From CAYSGX01 sp964518215 (GTDB taxonomy: Bacteria > Bacteroidota > Bacteroidia > Chitinophagales > CAIOSU01), in assembly GCA_964518215.1 (NCBI GenBank), contig CAZFFP010000087.1, positions 1-13,606 on the forward strand: a stretch of 13,606 nt of DNA. The letters run 5' to 3'. Made by a program: the position numbers and the translations under genes. Shown piece after piece: positions 6,953-13,590 of the stretch; the stretch's first letter is position 1, and each line of letters begins with the position of its first letter. The notes under the pieces were generated by a model that saw nothing but the letters and a program-made list of their open reading frames with translations, was not told where the DNA came from and did not search any database.

Positions 6953-7630
6953 TCAAACCGGTTTTACAGCCTTAGTCATTTCTATTTTCCCTTTGGGTAT
7001 GGGCAGAGCTTCCACTATAAACCCGGCCTGCTCCATGTTGCGCTTCACTTTTGCATTGGAAAAGTAAGTAACTAAAACGCCTCCGGGCACAAGTAATTCA
7101 AACATTTTTTCGAAAATCGCGAGAGTCCATAATTCGGGTTGTACCGTTGGGGCAAAAGCATCGAAATAAATCAAATTCGGTGCATCATACACCACCAAAT
7201 CTTTGGAGTTGAGCGCTTCTACTTTCAGGTCTAATTTTATCAACTGAAAATCAGGATTGAGCGTTGCCGGCTCATTCCATCGAGTGGAATGCAGCAGATT
7301 GAAAACTTTTTTTGAATCGCGGTAATTGAGCCATTCGGTATAATTCAACTTGGCTAAAACACTTTGCTCCAATGGAAAGGCTTCTAACCCAACATACTTC
7401 ACCGGTTTGTGATGATTAAAGTAGGAAAGCAGACAATTCAATCCCGTGCCAAAACCTATTTCTAACAAATGCACTTCATCAGTCTTTTTTTCAATGTCGC
7501 TCAGTCCGGTATTAATAAACACATGCATGGACTCTTGTAAAGCGCCATGCACAGAATGATAATGCTCATCTATCAGCGGAACAAAAAGAGTATGAGTGCC
7601 GTCTGCTGTGGTAACCAATTCTTTCAGCAT
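6953..7630 (-). CDS. mnmD: tRNA (mnm5s2U34) methyltransferase MnmD
   Basis: The product has 225 aa from the ATG at 7630. It is the stand-alone methyltransferase that in Escherichia coli forms the N-terminal half of MnmC. It transfers a methyl group from S-adenosylmethionine to 5-aminomethyl-2-thiouridine at the tRNA wobble position. The opening ELVTTADGTHTLFVP...YHSVHGA (4-30) is the family signature. The SAM-binding loop is LLEIGFGTGLN (55-65) and the hallmark IYFDAFAPTVQPELW is at 154-168. An upstream ATG at 7696 in frame would add 22 residues before the conserved start, and promoter-like boxes lie inside that stretch, so I reject it. No FAD oxidase domain (MnmC C-terminal half) follows. 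The gene converges on the protease gene with two bases between stop codons. Confidence 0.92.
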   Translation of the reverse strand: MLKELVTTADGTHTLFVPLIDEHYHSVHGALQESMHVFINTGLSDIEKKTDEVHLLEIGFGTGLNCLLSYFNHHKPVKYVGLEAFPLEQSVLAKLNYTEWLNYRDSKKVFNLLHSTRWNEPATLNPDFQLIKLDLKVEALNSKDLVVYDAPNLIYFDAFAPTVQPELWTLAIFEKMFELLVPGGVLVTYFSNAKVKRNMEQAGFIVEALPIPKGKIEMTKAVKPV

Positions 7631-7648
7631 AGTGATTTTTTGGAACAA

Positions 7649-7681
7649 CAAAGTTCGGTATTGAGCTACATAATTTCCAAA
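7649..7681 (-). promoter_or_regulatory. Possible mnmD promoter
   Basis: Read on the minus strand, GAACTTTG (7649-7656) fits TAnnTTTG with one mismatch, and TTTG (7678-7681) lies 21 bp upstream as a -33 element. The ATG at 7630 follows after a short leader. The position argues for the 7630 start rather than the ATG at 7696. Confidence 0.35.
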
Positions 7682-7725
7682 TGGAACAAAAAACATGAAA
7701 TTTAATGCATCAGCACAGTCAATTT

Positions 7726-7767
7726 CAGTTTACAGTTTACAGTTGGCAGTTATCAGTTGGCAGTTTG
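7726..7767. repeat. Six-copy heptamer tandem repeat CAGTTNN
   Basis: Six consecutive 7-bp units start at 7726, 7733, 7740, 7747, 7754 and 7761: CAGTTTA, CAGTTTA, CAGTTGG, CAGTTAT, CAGTTGG, CAGTTTG. The first five bases are invariant and only the last two vary. The tract lies between the divergent flank of mnmD and the gene-free stretch up to 8064. Such CAGTT tracts recur between genes in Bacteroidota genomes; function is unknown. Confidence 0.85.
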
Positions 7768-8064
7768 TAATTAATCAAACTTCTTCTAATCGTCAGGAAA
7801 CTTCCTCAATTATGCTCACGCACATATCTACGCGCAAGGGGGACATTTGACTTTTCCCAACTTTTGAAGTTTAGTTTTTGATAGAATCAATGCTGATAAG
7901 TCCCCCTAGTGGGATGCTTTAGCAGCCAAGCGATAGGGGGCATGGGGATGATTTTTCCCAGTTCTTCCATGCCTTCCCTCATAGCCTGACACTGATCCGG
8001 AAGGACATGAAACGATATATGAAAATCTATTTTCCGAGGAGTTCTAATATAACCGCATATTTTC
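7768..8064. other. Gene-free stretch with a C/G-rich inverted repeat
   Basis: No credible gene is seen here; a 60-aa minus-strand frame entering at 8027 overlaps the DinB gene and is a shadow. The one clear structure is CCCCCTA (7902-7908) facing TAGGGGG (7934-7940) across 25 nt. GGGGGAC (7838-7844) also faces GTCCCCC (7900-7906). This resembles dispersed intergenic repeats built on an AGTCCCCCT...AGGGGGC theme, possibly a degraded copy. Confidence 0.5.
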
Positions 8065-8634
8065 TCACGAAGGAAAATGGTCGTGGCTCATCACTCGCTG
8101 AGCCTGCTTGATGTGTCGCAATGCGTGAAGTGTCAATATTTCGTAGGTATCGTTGAGATTTAAAATGAGCAGAGAGGTAACAGGCGAAACTATTTTCAAT
8201 TGATTCCAATCTAATGATTTACTGCTTTCGAGTTGAGCGGAAATGCGCTGAATATCTGAAAGAAATTGATGCAAAATCTCATGAGTATAAGTATGATGTT
8301 TTTTAGGCTTAAATGAAGGCGGTGCAGGAACCCATATTTTAATAGATGGATTTACAAAAAACACCATGATTTTTCCACTCCACGAAATCTCCGGTTTTTT
8401 TCTGCCCGAAATATTATTTCTGTTCCCCATTTCAATCGCCTTATCTAAACCTGAAAGGTAACCTTCAAAAGCCAACTCTAAGTGCTTAATACATTCGGCA
8501 ATGCTCCAGCTTTTAGGTTTGGGTTTCCAGTTCAGTTGGTCCTCGCGCAACGGCATAAACTCTGAATTTATCATTCGACTAATTTCCTGTAGCCGGGTGT
8601 TGTAAGTTTTTAAATGCGAGTCGTTGGGATTCAT
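8065..8634 (-). CDS. DinB family protein
   Basis: The 189-aa product has the DinB/YfiT-like four-helix bundle pattern. The motif LNWKPKPKSWSIAECIKHLE (35-54) is the classic first part. His51, together with His170 and His174 in LTLHALRHIKQAQRV (168-182), gives the expected three-histidine metal site. The family binds a divalent metal. Some members are thiol-dependent S-transferases (bacillithiol, mycothiol or glutathione type), but most, including this subgroup, have no assigned substrate. A loop with Pro and aromatic residues (about 95-112) separates the second and third helices. It starts 24 bp after the PH-like protein gene on the same strand, so the two are likely cotranscribed. The name refers to the DNA-damage-inducible DinB of Bacillus, not to DNA polymerase IV. 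Confidence 0.88.
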   Translation of the reverse strand: MNPNDSHLKTYNTRLQEISRMINSEFMPLREDQLNWKPKPKSWSIAECIKHLELAFEGYLSGLDKAIEMGNRNNISGRKKPEISWSGKIMVFFVNPSIKIWVPAPPSFKPKKHHTYTHEILHQFLSDIQRISAQLESSKSLDWNQLKIVSPVTSLLILNLNDTYEILTLHALRHIKQAQRVMSHDHFPS

Positions 8635-8658
8635 CTGAATATTTAGAGAATAATTTTT

Positions 8659-9171
8659 TTAATGCTGAATTTTCTTTTGGAGTTCTGTTACAAACAATAC
8701 AGTATCATTTGGCGAAAGAACAAATTTTTTATCATCGGTTGTAACTACCAAAACCAAATTTCTCAGTCGGGTGCTGTATGCCGTGAAATGTTTGATATGA
8801 TTGTTCCAGAATTTTCCAACATACCCAAACAAACCGCCCACACCAAAAGTCCTGATGGTAAATTTCATGTCGCAGTCATCGAGCATCCGCACTTCTTTGA
8901 TTTTTGAAACAGAAAAAACAACATTGCTGAACGGACGAACCACCGTTAGTTCGCTATCGGAAATCACATATTTTTTAATGCTGAAATAATAAGTAACACC
9001 AAGAATCAACAGGGTGACGAATAAAAACAACACGTGTTTCGATATGCTACTTTCAGACGCTACTGCTTTATAAATTTCATAAACGCTCGAACCTGAAATG
9101 AACAGCAATATCAATACTACAAAACCGGTAACAAACCAGGTGAATTTATCCCATGAAGCTTCAAATTGCAT
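8659..9171 (-). CDS. Membrane-anchored bacterial PH-like domain protein
   Basis: The product is 170 aa. Two membrane helices (about 11-31 and 46-64) are followed by a soluble part starting KKYVISDSELTVVRPF (66-81). That pattern, with a strand, an S/D-E-L turn and a second strand, opens many bacterial PH-like domains. The rest alternates short strands (KIKEVRML, FTIRTFG, NLVLVVTTDDKKFVLSP) and ends with a helix (TVLFVTELQKKI), as expected for that fold. A GVGGLFGYVGKF loop (110-121) is a recognisable feature of these short proteins. Function is unknown; it is presumably membrane-associated with the PH domain in the cytoplasm. It is the first gene of a minus-strand pair with the DinB-family gene. 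It could also be assigned to an unnamed DUF of similar fold. Confidence 0.75.
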   Translation of the reverse strand: MQFEASWDKFTWFVTGFVVLILLFISGSSVYEIYKAVASESSISKHVLFLFVTLLILGVTYYFSIKKYVISDSELTVVRPFSNVVFSVSKIKEVRMLDDCDMKFTIRTFGVGGLFGYVGKFWNNHIKHFTAYSTRLRNLVLVVTTDDKKFVLSPNDTVLFVTELQKKIQH

Positions 9172-9303
9172 CTGAAAATTTTCTTGTGAGATATGAAATT
9201 ATGTAAATTTTTGAACTCTATGAATATAAACATTTTGAGCGTTTAAATCACAAGGGATTTGTTGCATTCAACTTTATTACTTTTAAGCCAAATTATATTC
9301 CGA

Positions 9304-10572
9304 ATGAAAACTGCTTCGCAAAGAAACTCATATCTCACGTCTATATTTATTCTCGGTGCATTTTTTTTCATTTTCGGATTTGTAACCTGGCTCAACGGAG
9401 TGCTGATTCCCTACTTCAAAATTGCCTGTGAGTTAAACAACTTTCAATCGCTGTTGGTAGCTTTTGCTTTCTATATTTCATACTTCGTTATGGCATTGCC
9501 TTCTTCAAAAATTTTAGAAATAACAGGTTTTAAAAAAGGCATGATGTTGGGTTTGTTTGTGATGGCATTGGGAGCGTTACTATTTATACCTGCCGCTCTT
9601 ACCCGCACCTACGGGGTGTTCTTGGCAGGGCTGTTTGTAATAGGAACGGGGCTTTCGGTTTTGCAAACGGCATCGAATCCATACATCACCATTATCGGAC
9701 CGATAGAAAGTGCGGCAAAACGCATCAGCATTATGGGCATTTGCAACAAAGTAGCCGGAGTGCTTGCGCCTATTGTATTGGGCGCTATCATTCTGAGCGA
9801 TGCCGCTTCTGTAGAAGCCCGTTTGCTGAATGCCGGTGAAGCCGAAAAAACTGCTCTTCTCGATGAATTAATTTCGAGAGTCATTCTGCCTTATTCGCTC
9901 ATGGCTGTTATTTTGGTGCTGCTGGCTTTGCTGGTGCGTTTTTCTCCACTTCCCGAAATTGACAAAGACAACGATACCGAAGCAGTGAACGAAGCCTCCG
10001 ACAGCAAAACAAGTGTGTTGCAATTTCCGGCATTAGTGCTTGGGGTAGTTTCGCTCTTTCTGTATGTAGGTGTAGAAGTGATAGCGGGCGATACCATAGG
10101 CACTTTCGGTCAGTCTGAAGGTATTCCGCTTTCAGAGGCAAAAAATTTCACTTCGTTTACACTTTCGGCTATGGTAGTTGGATATATTTTAGGCATCATT
10201 ACCATTCCCAAGTTTATTACTCAATCGAAAGCATTGTCGGTTTCTGCCATTACCGGAATGGTGTTTTGTTTATTGGCAGTGGTGAGCAACGGATACATGG
10301 CGGTGCTGTTTATTGCATTGCTCGGGCTTGCCAACGCTTTAATGTGGCCCGCTATATGGCCTCTTGCCATTGATGGTTTGGGAAAATTTACCAAAACCGG
10401 AGCCGCGCTGCTTATCATGGCAATTGCAGGTGGAGCAATATTGCCTTTGGTATATGGCTATTTAACCGATATGCCTGCCATTGGCAACAAAAGCGCCTAC
10501 CTGATGATGTTGCCCTGCTATGCTTTCATATTGTTCTATGCTATGAAAGGACATAAGATTAAAAGTTGGTGA
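9304..10572 (+). CDS. FucP/GluP-type sugar MFS transporter
   Basis: The product has 422 aa from the ATG at 9304, with about twelve membrane helices split by a charged central loop (PEIDKDNDTEAVNEASDSKT, roughly 221-240). Family hallmarks of the fucose/glucose/galactose:H+ symporter (FHS) group are FGFVTWLNGVLIPYFK (24-39), ISYFVMALPSSKI (58-70) and LQTASNPYITIIGP (120-133). It should take up a monosaccharide through the inner membrane; the sugar cannot be read from sequence. An in-frame TTG at 9259 would add 15 residues. I prefer 9304 because it precedes the usual FHS N-terminus and because weak promoter-like boxes (TTTG 9258-9261, TACTTTTA 9278-9285) overlap the extension. Gly32 and Gln121 occupy places where FucP has acidic residues. 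It stands alone; no sugar-catabolism gene is adjacent. Confidence 0.9.
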   Translation: MKTASQRNSYLTSIFILGAFFFIFGFVTWLNGVLIPYFKIACELNNFQSLLVAFAFYISYFVMALPSSKILEITGFKKGMMLGLFVMALGALLFIPAALTRTYGVFLAGLFVIGTGLSVLQTASNPYITIIGPIESAAKRISIMGICNKVAGVLAPIVLGAIILSDAASVEARLLNAGEAEKTALLDELISRVILPYSLMAVILVLLALLVRFSPLPEIDKDNDTEAVNEASDSKTSVLQFPALVLGVVSLFLYVGVEVIAGDTIGTFGQSEGIPLSEAKNFTSFTLSAMVVGYILGIITIPKFITQSKALSVSAITGMVFCLLAVVSNGYMAVLFIALLGLANALMWPAIWPLAIDGLGKFTKTGAALLIMAIAGGAILPLVYGYLTDMPAIGNKSAYLMMLPCYAFILFYAMKGHKIKSW

Positions 10573-10643
10573 AACTTATACTACTAAAAAAAGGGTGTAA
10601 AACGAATTGCACATTAAGGTAGATATGGTTCGATTACTCGTTC

Positions 10644-10653
10644 NNNNNNNNNN
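10644..10653. other. Assembly gap of ten Ns
   Basis: Ten consecutive N bases mark a scaffold join of unknown true length. The sequence directly after it (10654-10670) contains the palindrome CTGCGCAG. Genes or repeats may be missing here. Confidence 0.98.
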
Positions 10654-10765
10654 CTACTCTGCGCAGTAGGAAAGCTCACCACCTATAAAGTTATTGTCTC
10701 TTTGAGAGAACCACCCCCGAAATTTGGGCTGCCTGTTGAATATGACAATTATGTTCCACCCCCTG

Positions 10766-10781
10766 CCCCCGCCAGCGGGGG
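10766..10781. repeat. REP-like palindrome CCCCCGC-CA-GCGGGGG
   Basis: Seven bases (10766-10772) are perfectly complementary to 10775-10781 around a two-base centre. Such C/G-rich palindromes within an AT-rich intergenic stretch are typical of dispersed REP-like elements. Copy number in the genome cannot be judged here. Confidence 0.65.
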
Positions 10782-10869
10782 ATAAAGGTTCACCTAAATT
10801 TCAAACATATTTTATCATCCATTCTTGTTGTGTTTTCGCTCCTATTATGAGCAACGGGAAACATCCTGT

Positions 10870-10910
10870 CCTCCGTTGGCGGAGGAGTTCCGCCTTTGGC
10901 GGAACGGAGG
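10870..10910. repeat. Double hairpin, REP-like element
   Basis: CCTCCG (10870-10875) pairs with CGGAGG (10880-10885) across TTGG. GTTCCGCC (10887-10894) then pairs with GGCGGAAC (10898-10905) across TTT. A second CGGAGG (10905-10910) can instead pair with the first arm and enclose the whole unit. Two adjoining perfect hairpins with shared arms suggest a mobile or dispersed palindromic element. Confidence 0.65.
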
Positions 10911-11088
10911 TGGAACAATTACGAGTAATCTCAGAAGTCTGTCATTGGCTGCTTTCCTTCTATTTTAAGTAGGAATACAATGTCGAAGAGTATTTTACGC
11001 AGAATATGTGCAATTTTTCCTGCACCCCTAAAAAATCTGTTAGACGGGCTTAATATTGTAAAGGCTAACTTCGCATAAATTTTTTTGC

Positions 11089-11964
11089 ATGATATTATCT
11101 ATGACAGGTTATGGCAGCTACACGGTTACATTAAAAAATAAAGTTGCCAATATTGAAATGCGCACGCTCAACAGCAAAGGACTCGATATGAATCTTAAGC
11201 TGTCGCCTTCGTTGCGGGCATACGAAGTGGCGCTGCGCAATTTGGTTTCCGAAAAAATTATGAGAGGAAAAACCGACCTTTCTATTCGGGTAGAATGGCA
11301 GGAAGGACATGTTCCGGTGCAAATCAATAAGCCTTTGCTCCTTACGGTTTTAAAAGAATTGAATACCATTTCTGAAGAAAATGCCATTGCTGCTCCTGAT
11401 TTGCTGAGTATTGCGTTTCGTATGCCCAACATTATTGAATCGAACGAGGAAATGATAAGCGATGAAGAATGGAACGAAATAAAATCTGGTGTTGAGTTAA
11501 GCATAAAGCAGCTCCAACAATTCAGAACCGATGAGGGAATCAGTCTTGAAAAAGATTTTGATAAACGCGTGGCAATCATCAGCGGGCTACTTTCTGAAAT
11601 AGAAAAAAACGACCCCAAACGACCTGAAAAAATTAAACAACGCTTACAGGAAAATCTTTCAGCCTTATTGGGCGATGCAGGTTTCGACAAATCGCGTTTG
11701 GAACAGGAAATGATTTTTTATCTGGAAAAATTAGACATCACCGAAGAAGTGGTGCGCCTGAAAAGTCATTTTGAATATTTCATATCCACCATTAAAAATT
11801 CCGATTCGGAAAAAGGTAAAAAACTCAATTTCATAGCACAGGAAATAGGTCGAGAAATCAATACCATTGGCTCCAAAGCCAACGATGCCGATATTCAGAA
11901 ATCGGTAGTGCAAATGAAAGACGAACTCGAAAAAATTAAGGAACAACTCAACAATGTGTTGTAA
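11089..11964 (+). CDS. yicC: YicC/YloC family endoribonuclease
   Basis: The 291-aa product matches the family throughout. The N-terminal hallmark is MILSMTGYGS (1-10), followed by EMRTLNSKGLDMNLKLSPSLR (23-43). The middle RTDEGISLEKD (146-156) and the C-terminal domain DITEEVVRLKSHFEYF (216-231) with GKKLNFIAQEIGREINTIGSKAND (243-266) are the most conserved parts of YicC proteins. Members are endoribonucleases; in Escherichia coli YicC acts in RNA turnover, and the conserved acidic and His residues near the C-terminus bind the metal. The start is supported because the family begins M-I-x-S-M-T. gmk begins 35 bp after the stop, a conserved order in many bacteria, so an operon is likely. Confidence 0.93.
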   Translation: MILSMTGYGSYTVTLKNKVANIEMRTLNSKGLDMNLKLSPSLRAYEVALRNLVSEKIMRGKTDLSIRVEWQEGHVPVQINKPLLLTVLKELNTISEENAIAAPDLLSIAFRMPNIIESNEEMISDEEWNEIKSGVELSIKQLQQFRTDEGISLEKDFDKRVAIISGLLSEIEKNDPKRPEKIKQRLQENLSALLGDAGFDKSRLEQEMIFYLEKLDITEEVVRLKSHFEYFISTIKNSDSEKGKKLNFIAQEIGREINTIGSKANDADIQKSVVQMKDELEKIKEQLNNVL

Positions 11965-11999
11965 TCAAACTGTTGCTTAATCATTGAAGTAAAAACATT

Positions 12000-12578
12000 A
12001 TGTCGGTCAATTCACAGGCAAAACTCATCATAGTAACTGCGCCATCGGGTGCAGGCAAAACCACCATCGTAAAGCATTTGCTGAAAACATTTCCAAATCT
12101 GGCTTTTTCTGTTTCGGCAACTACCCGCCCCATTCGCGAAGGCGAAACCAATGGAAAGGATTACTATTTTATTTCTGAAGAAGATTTCAGAATTAAAATT
12201 TTAGAAGACGCTTTTCTCGAATATGAAGAAGTGTATGCAGGCAGATTATACGGAACACTTTTATCGGAAGTGGACCGGCTTACCAACGAAGGCAAAGCCG
12301 TGTTGTTCGATATTGATGTGAAAGGCGCATTAAACATTAAACAAAAATTTGGCGCACAGGCACTTTCAATTTTTATAAAACCTCCAAGTGTTGAAGTTTT
12401 AATTGAGCGCTTGAAAAGCCGGCAGACTGATTCTATAGAAGACCAGGAAGAACGCATCAGAAAAATGAATTACGAATTATCATTTGCCGATAAATTCGAC
12501 ACAACGGTTCTCAACGACAAACTCGAAACTGCCCTCAAAACTGCCGAAAAACTCGTGCGCGATTTTTTGAACACTTGA
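12000..12578 (+). CDS. gmk: Guanylate kinase
   Basis: The 192-aa product is the essential enzyme that phosphorylates GMP to GDP with ATP. The P-loop APSGAGKTT is at 14-22. The GMP-binding part includes SATTRPIREGE (39-49), the tyrosine pair DYYFIS (54-59) and EYEEVYAGRLYGT (74-86). FDIDVKGA (103-110) follows, and the lid arginines lie in RLKSRQTDSIEDQEERIRKM (about 137-156). Length is usual for bacteria. It sits 35 bp after yicC. In many Bacteroidota nadD comes next; here the following gene is instead an unrelated secreted protein after a 151-bp gap. Confidence 0.97.
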   Translation: MSVNSQAKLIIVTAPSGAGKTTIVKHLLKTFPNLAFSVSATTRPIREGETNGKDYYFISEEDFRIKILEDAFLEYEEVYAGRLYGTLLSEVDRLTNEGKAVLFDIDVKGALNIKQKFGAQALSIFIKPPSVEVLIERLKSRQTDSIEDQEERIRKMNYELSFADKFDTTVLNDKLETALKTAEKLVRDFLNT

Positions 12579-12615
12579 GGCATGTTGTAATAACACAAGT
12601 CGCTCCACTCATTGC

Positions 12616-12657
12616 CCGGCTACAGACATAACAGTGGGGTAGTAGCCGGATGCTACT
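12616..12657 (+). other. Two mutually exclusive hairpins after gmk
   Basis: CCGGCTAC (12616-12623) pairs perfectly with GTAGCCGG (12642-12649) across 18 nt. The right arm also starts a second hairpin, AGTAGC (12641-12646) with GCTACT (12652-12657), across CGGAT. A short run of five T follows at 12663-12667. The second hairpin could be a weak terminator for gmk. The overlap would allow switching but may be coincidence. Confidence 0.4.
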
Positions 12658-12682
12658 GATAATTTTTGTTGCTTAGAAATCA

Positions 12683-12690
12683 TACATTTG
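12683..12690 (+). promoter_or_regulatory. -7 box of the 154-aa secreted protein gene
   Basis: TACATTTG matches TAnnTTTG exactly, 39 bp before the ATG at 12730. TTTG at 12665-12668 is only 14 bp upstream, shorter than the usual -33 spacing. It suggests this gene is transcribed separately from yicC-gmk and that the upstream TTG at 12688 is not its start. Confidence 0.35.
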
Positions 12691-12729
12691 CAATTACAAG
12701 AACGTTTTAAAACACAAAAAAGCCAACCC

Positions 12730-13194
12730 ATGAAAAAGTTATTCCTCTTTACCCTGATGAGCCTGTTTTTAGTAAGTTTGCAAGCGCAGGATATAAAAAT
12801 CAAAAAAGGTATTGTGTATGCTGATGACAAGGCATATTTAAAAACTAACAAGGACTATGGAAACGAAATCATTTCCACGATGGACGGCAAAGACATCATT
12901 AAGCTAGAATGGTTTTCTTATGATGCACCTAACCCCGCAAGGAACAATACGGCTGACCCCGCACGTCATAACTATCCTGCAACCATTAAGAAATGGTATG
13001 CGGTTGCAACTTTTTTAGATTTCAACATCACTTTTGAAACCGAACTGTCCCAAAAGAAAATTTTTGAAGCACTCTATAAAGACAAAGCGGTTGACGAAAA
13101 TGGAACCGTGAATGAAGAAAATGCCGAATCACTTGCAAAAAAAGTCCACAAAAATGTAAGCGGCAATCGCCCTATTGTTATTATAGGTTTTTGA
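12730..13194 (+). CDS. Secreted protein of unknown function
   Basis: The product has 154 aa from the ATG at 12730. An in-frame TTG at 12688 would put 14 polar residues before the signal peptide and is rejected. Residues 1-19 are a clear signal peptide (MKKLFLFT, hydrophobic core, LQA before Gln20-Asp21), and there is no lipobox Cys; the whole protein lacks cysteine. The mature part begins with a strand-like lysine-rich segment (DIKIKKGIVYADDKAYLK). Next comes an unusual Pro/Asn stretch, DAPNPARNNTADPARHNYP (65-83), in which PAR recurs nine residues apart; then an acidic stretch (DENGTVNEENAES) and a basic hydrophobic end (RPIVIIGF). I do not recognise a family. No T9SS sorting domain is present, so it is probably periplasmic or loosely envelope-bound. 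Confidence 0.7.
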   Translation: MKKLFLFTLMSLFLVSLQAQDIKIKKGIVYADDKAYLKTNKDYGNEIISTMDGKDIIKLEWFSYDAPNPARNNTADPARHNYPATIKKWYAVATFLDFNITFETELSQKKIFEALYKDKAVDENGTVNEENAESLAKKVHKNVSGNRPIVIIGF

Positions 13195-13342
13195 TGCTCC
13201 TGAACTTTACGTGCATTGGTCTGCACCCCGGCTTTAGGCGAGACAAGTATGATTTGCATGATTCAATGATTAGCATTTTTTTTTAAAAAACCATACAGAC
13301 AAATAGTATTTCAATTCAATCAAAGCAATGGCGCGCGAGCCT

Positions 13343-13408
13343 GCAAAATCCGGGCGGAGCCTTCGGATTTTGCGCTTTTCTTTGTTTCGTTTCTTTTGTA
13401 AAAAGAAA
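13343..13408. repeat. Intergenic element with two perfect hairpins
   Basis: GCAAAATCCG (13343-13352) is perfectly complementary to CGGATTTTGC (13364-13373) across 11 nt. TTTCTTTT (13390-13397) pairs with AAAAGAAA (13401-13408) across GTA. A pyrimidine-rich run (13374-13397) joins them. The combination GCGCGAG...CGGATTTTGCGCTTTTCTTTG resembles recurring Bacteroidota intergenic repeats. The first hairpin plus T-rich tail could also terminate the upstream gene. Confidence 0.6.
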
Positions 13409-13582
13409 TGAAAGTATGAAAAAAAATAAGGCGCAATAAATTCATGAGAGTATGAATAATGTCTTGTCCTAACACAAATTGCAATGCTACAAGGCATAGC
13501 TAAAGACTCATCCACCAGCTTGAGGATAATCCAATGAAAGTCAAAATGTTCCTTCATTAAAAGCGAAACAAACCTTGTTTTG

Positions 13583-13590
13583 TATTTTTG
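13583..13590 (+). promoter_or_regulatory. -7 box for a gene beyond the right edge
   Basis: TATTTTTG matches TAnnTTTG exactly and is followed by CGC, a common setting for strong Bacteroidota promoters. A TTG lies at 13575-13577, but too close for a -33 element. The gene it would serve is outside the window. Confidence 0.4.

Larger units (their letters stand above)
10573..11088. other. Gene-free stretch with assembly join and palindromes
   Basis: The 516 bp between the transporter and yicC contain no credible gene. An 82-codon frame at 10724-10972 is composed largely of palindromic repeat sequence and resembles no protein. The stretch holds ten Ns, two REP-like palindrome groups and a 10-bp inverted repeat, GATTACTCGT (10632-10641) with ACGAGTAATC (10921-10930), that spans them all. 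TAACTTCG at 11066-11073 is a one-mismatch -7 box just before yicC. Confidence 0.6.

Noticed and set aside
7631..7696. N-terminal extension of MnmD to an upstream ATG
   Set aside because: It adds 22 residues before the conserved family start, and promoter-like boxes lie within it.
9259..9303. N-terminal extension of the sugar transporter from a TTG
   Set aside because: An ATG at 9304 fits the family start, and weak promoter-like boxes overlap the extension.
10724..10972. 82-codon plus-strand frame
   Set aside because: It runs through REP-like palindromes and its product resembles no protein.
12688..12729. Extension of the 154-aa secreted protein from a TTG
   Set aside because: It would place polar residues before a clear signal peptide and starts inside the -7 box.
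13270..13557. 95-codon minus-strand frame
   Set aside because: It reads through the hairpin element at 13343-13408, with a low-complexity basic and aromatic product and no recognisable domain.
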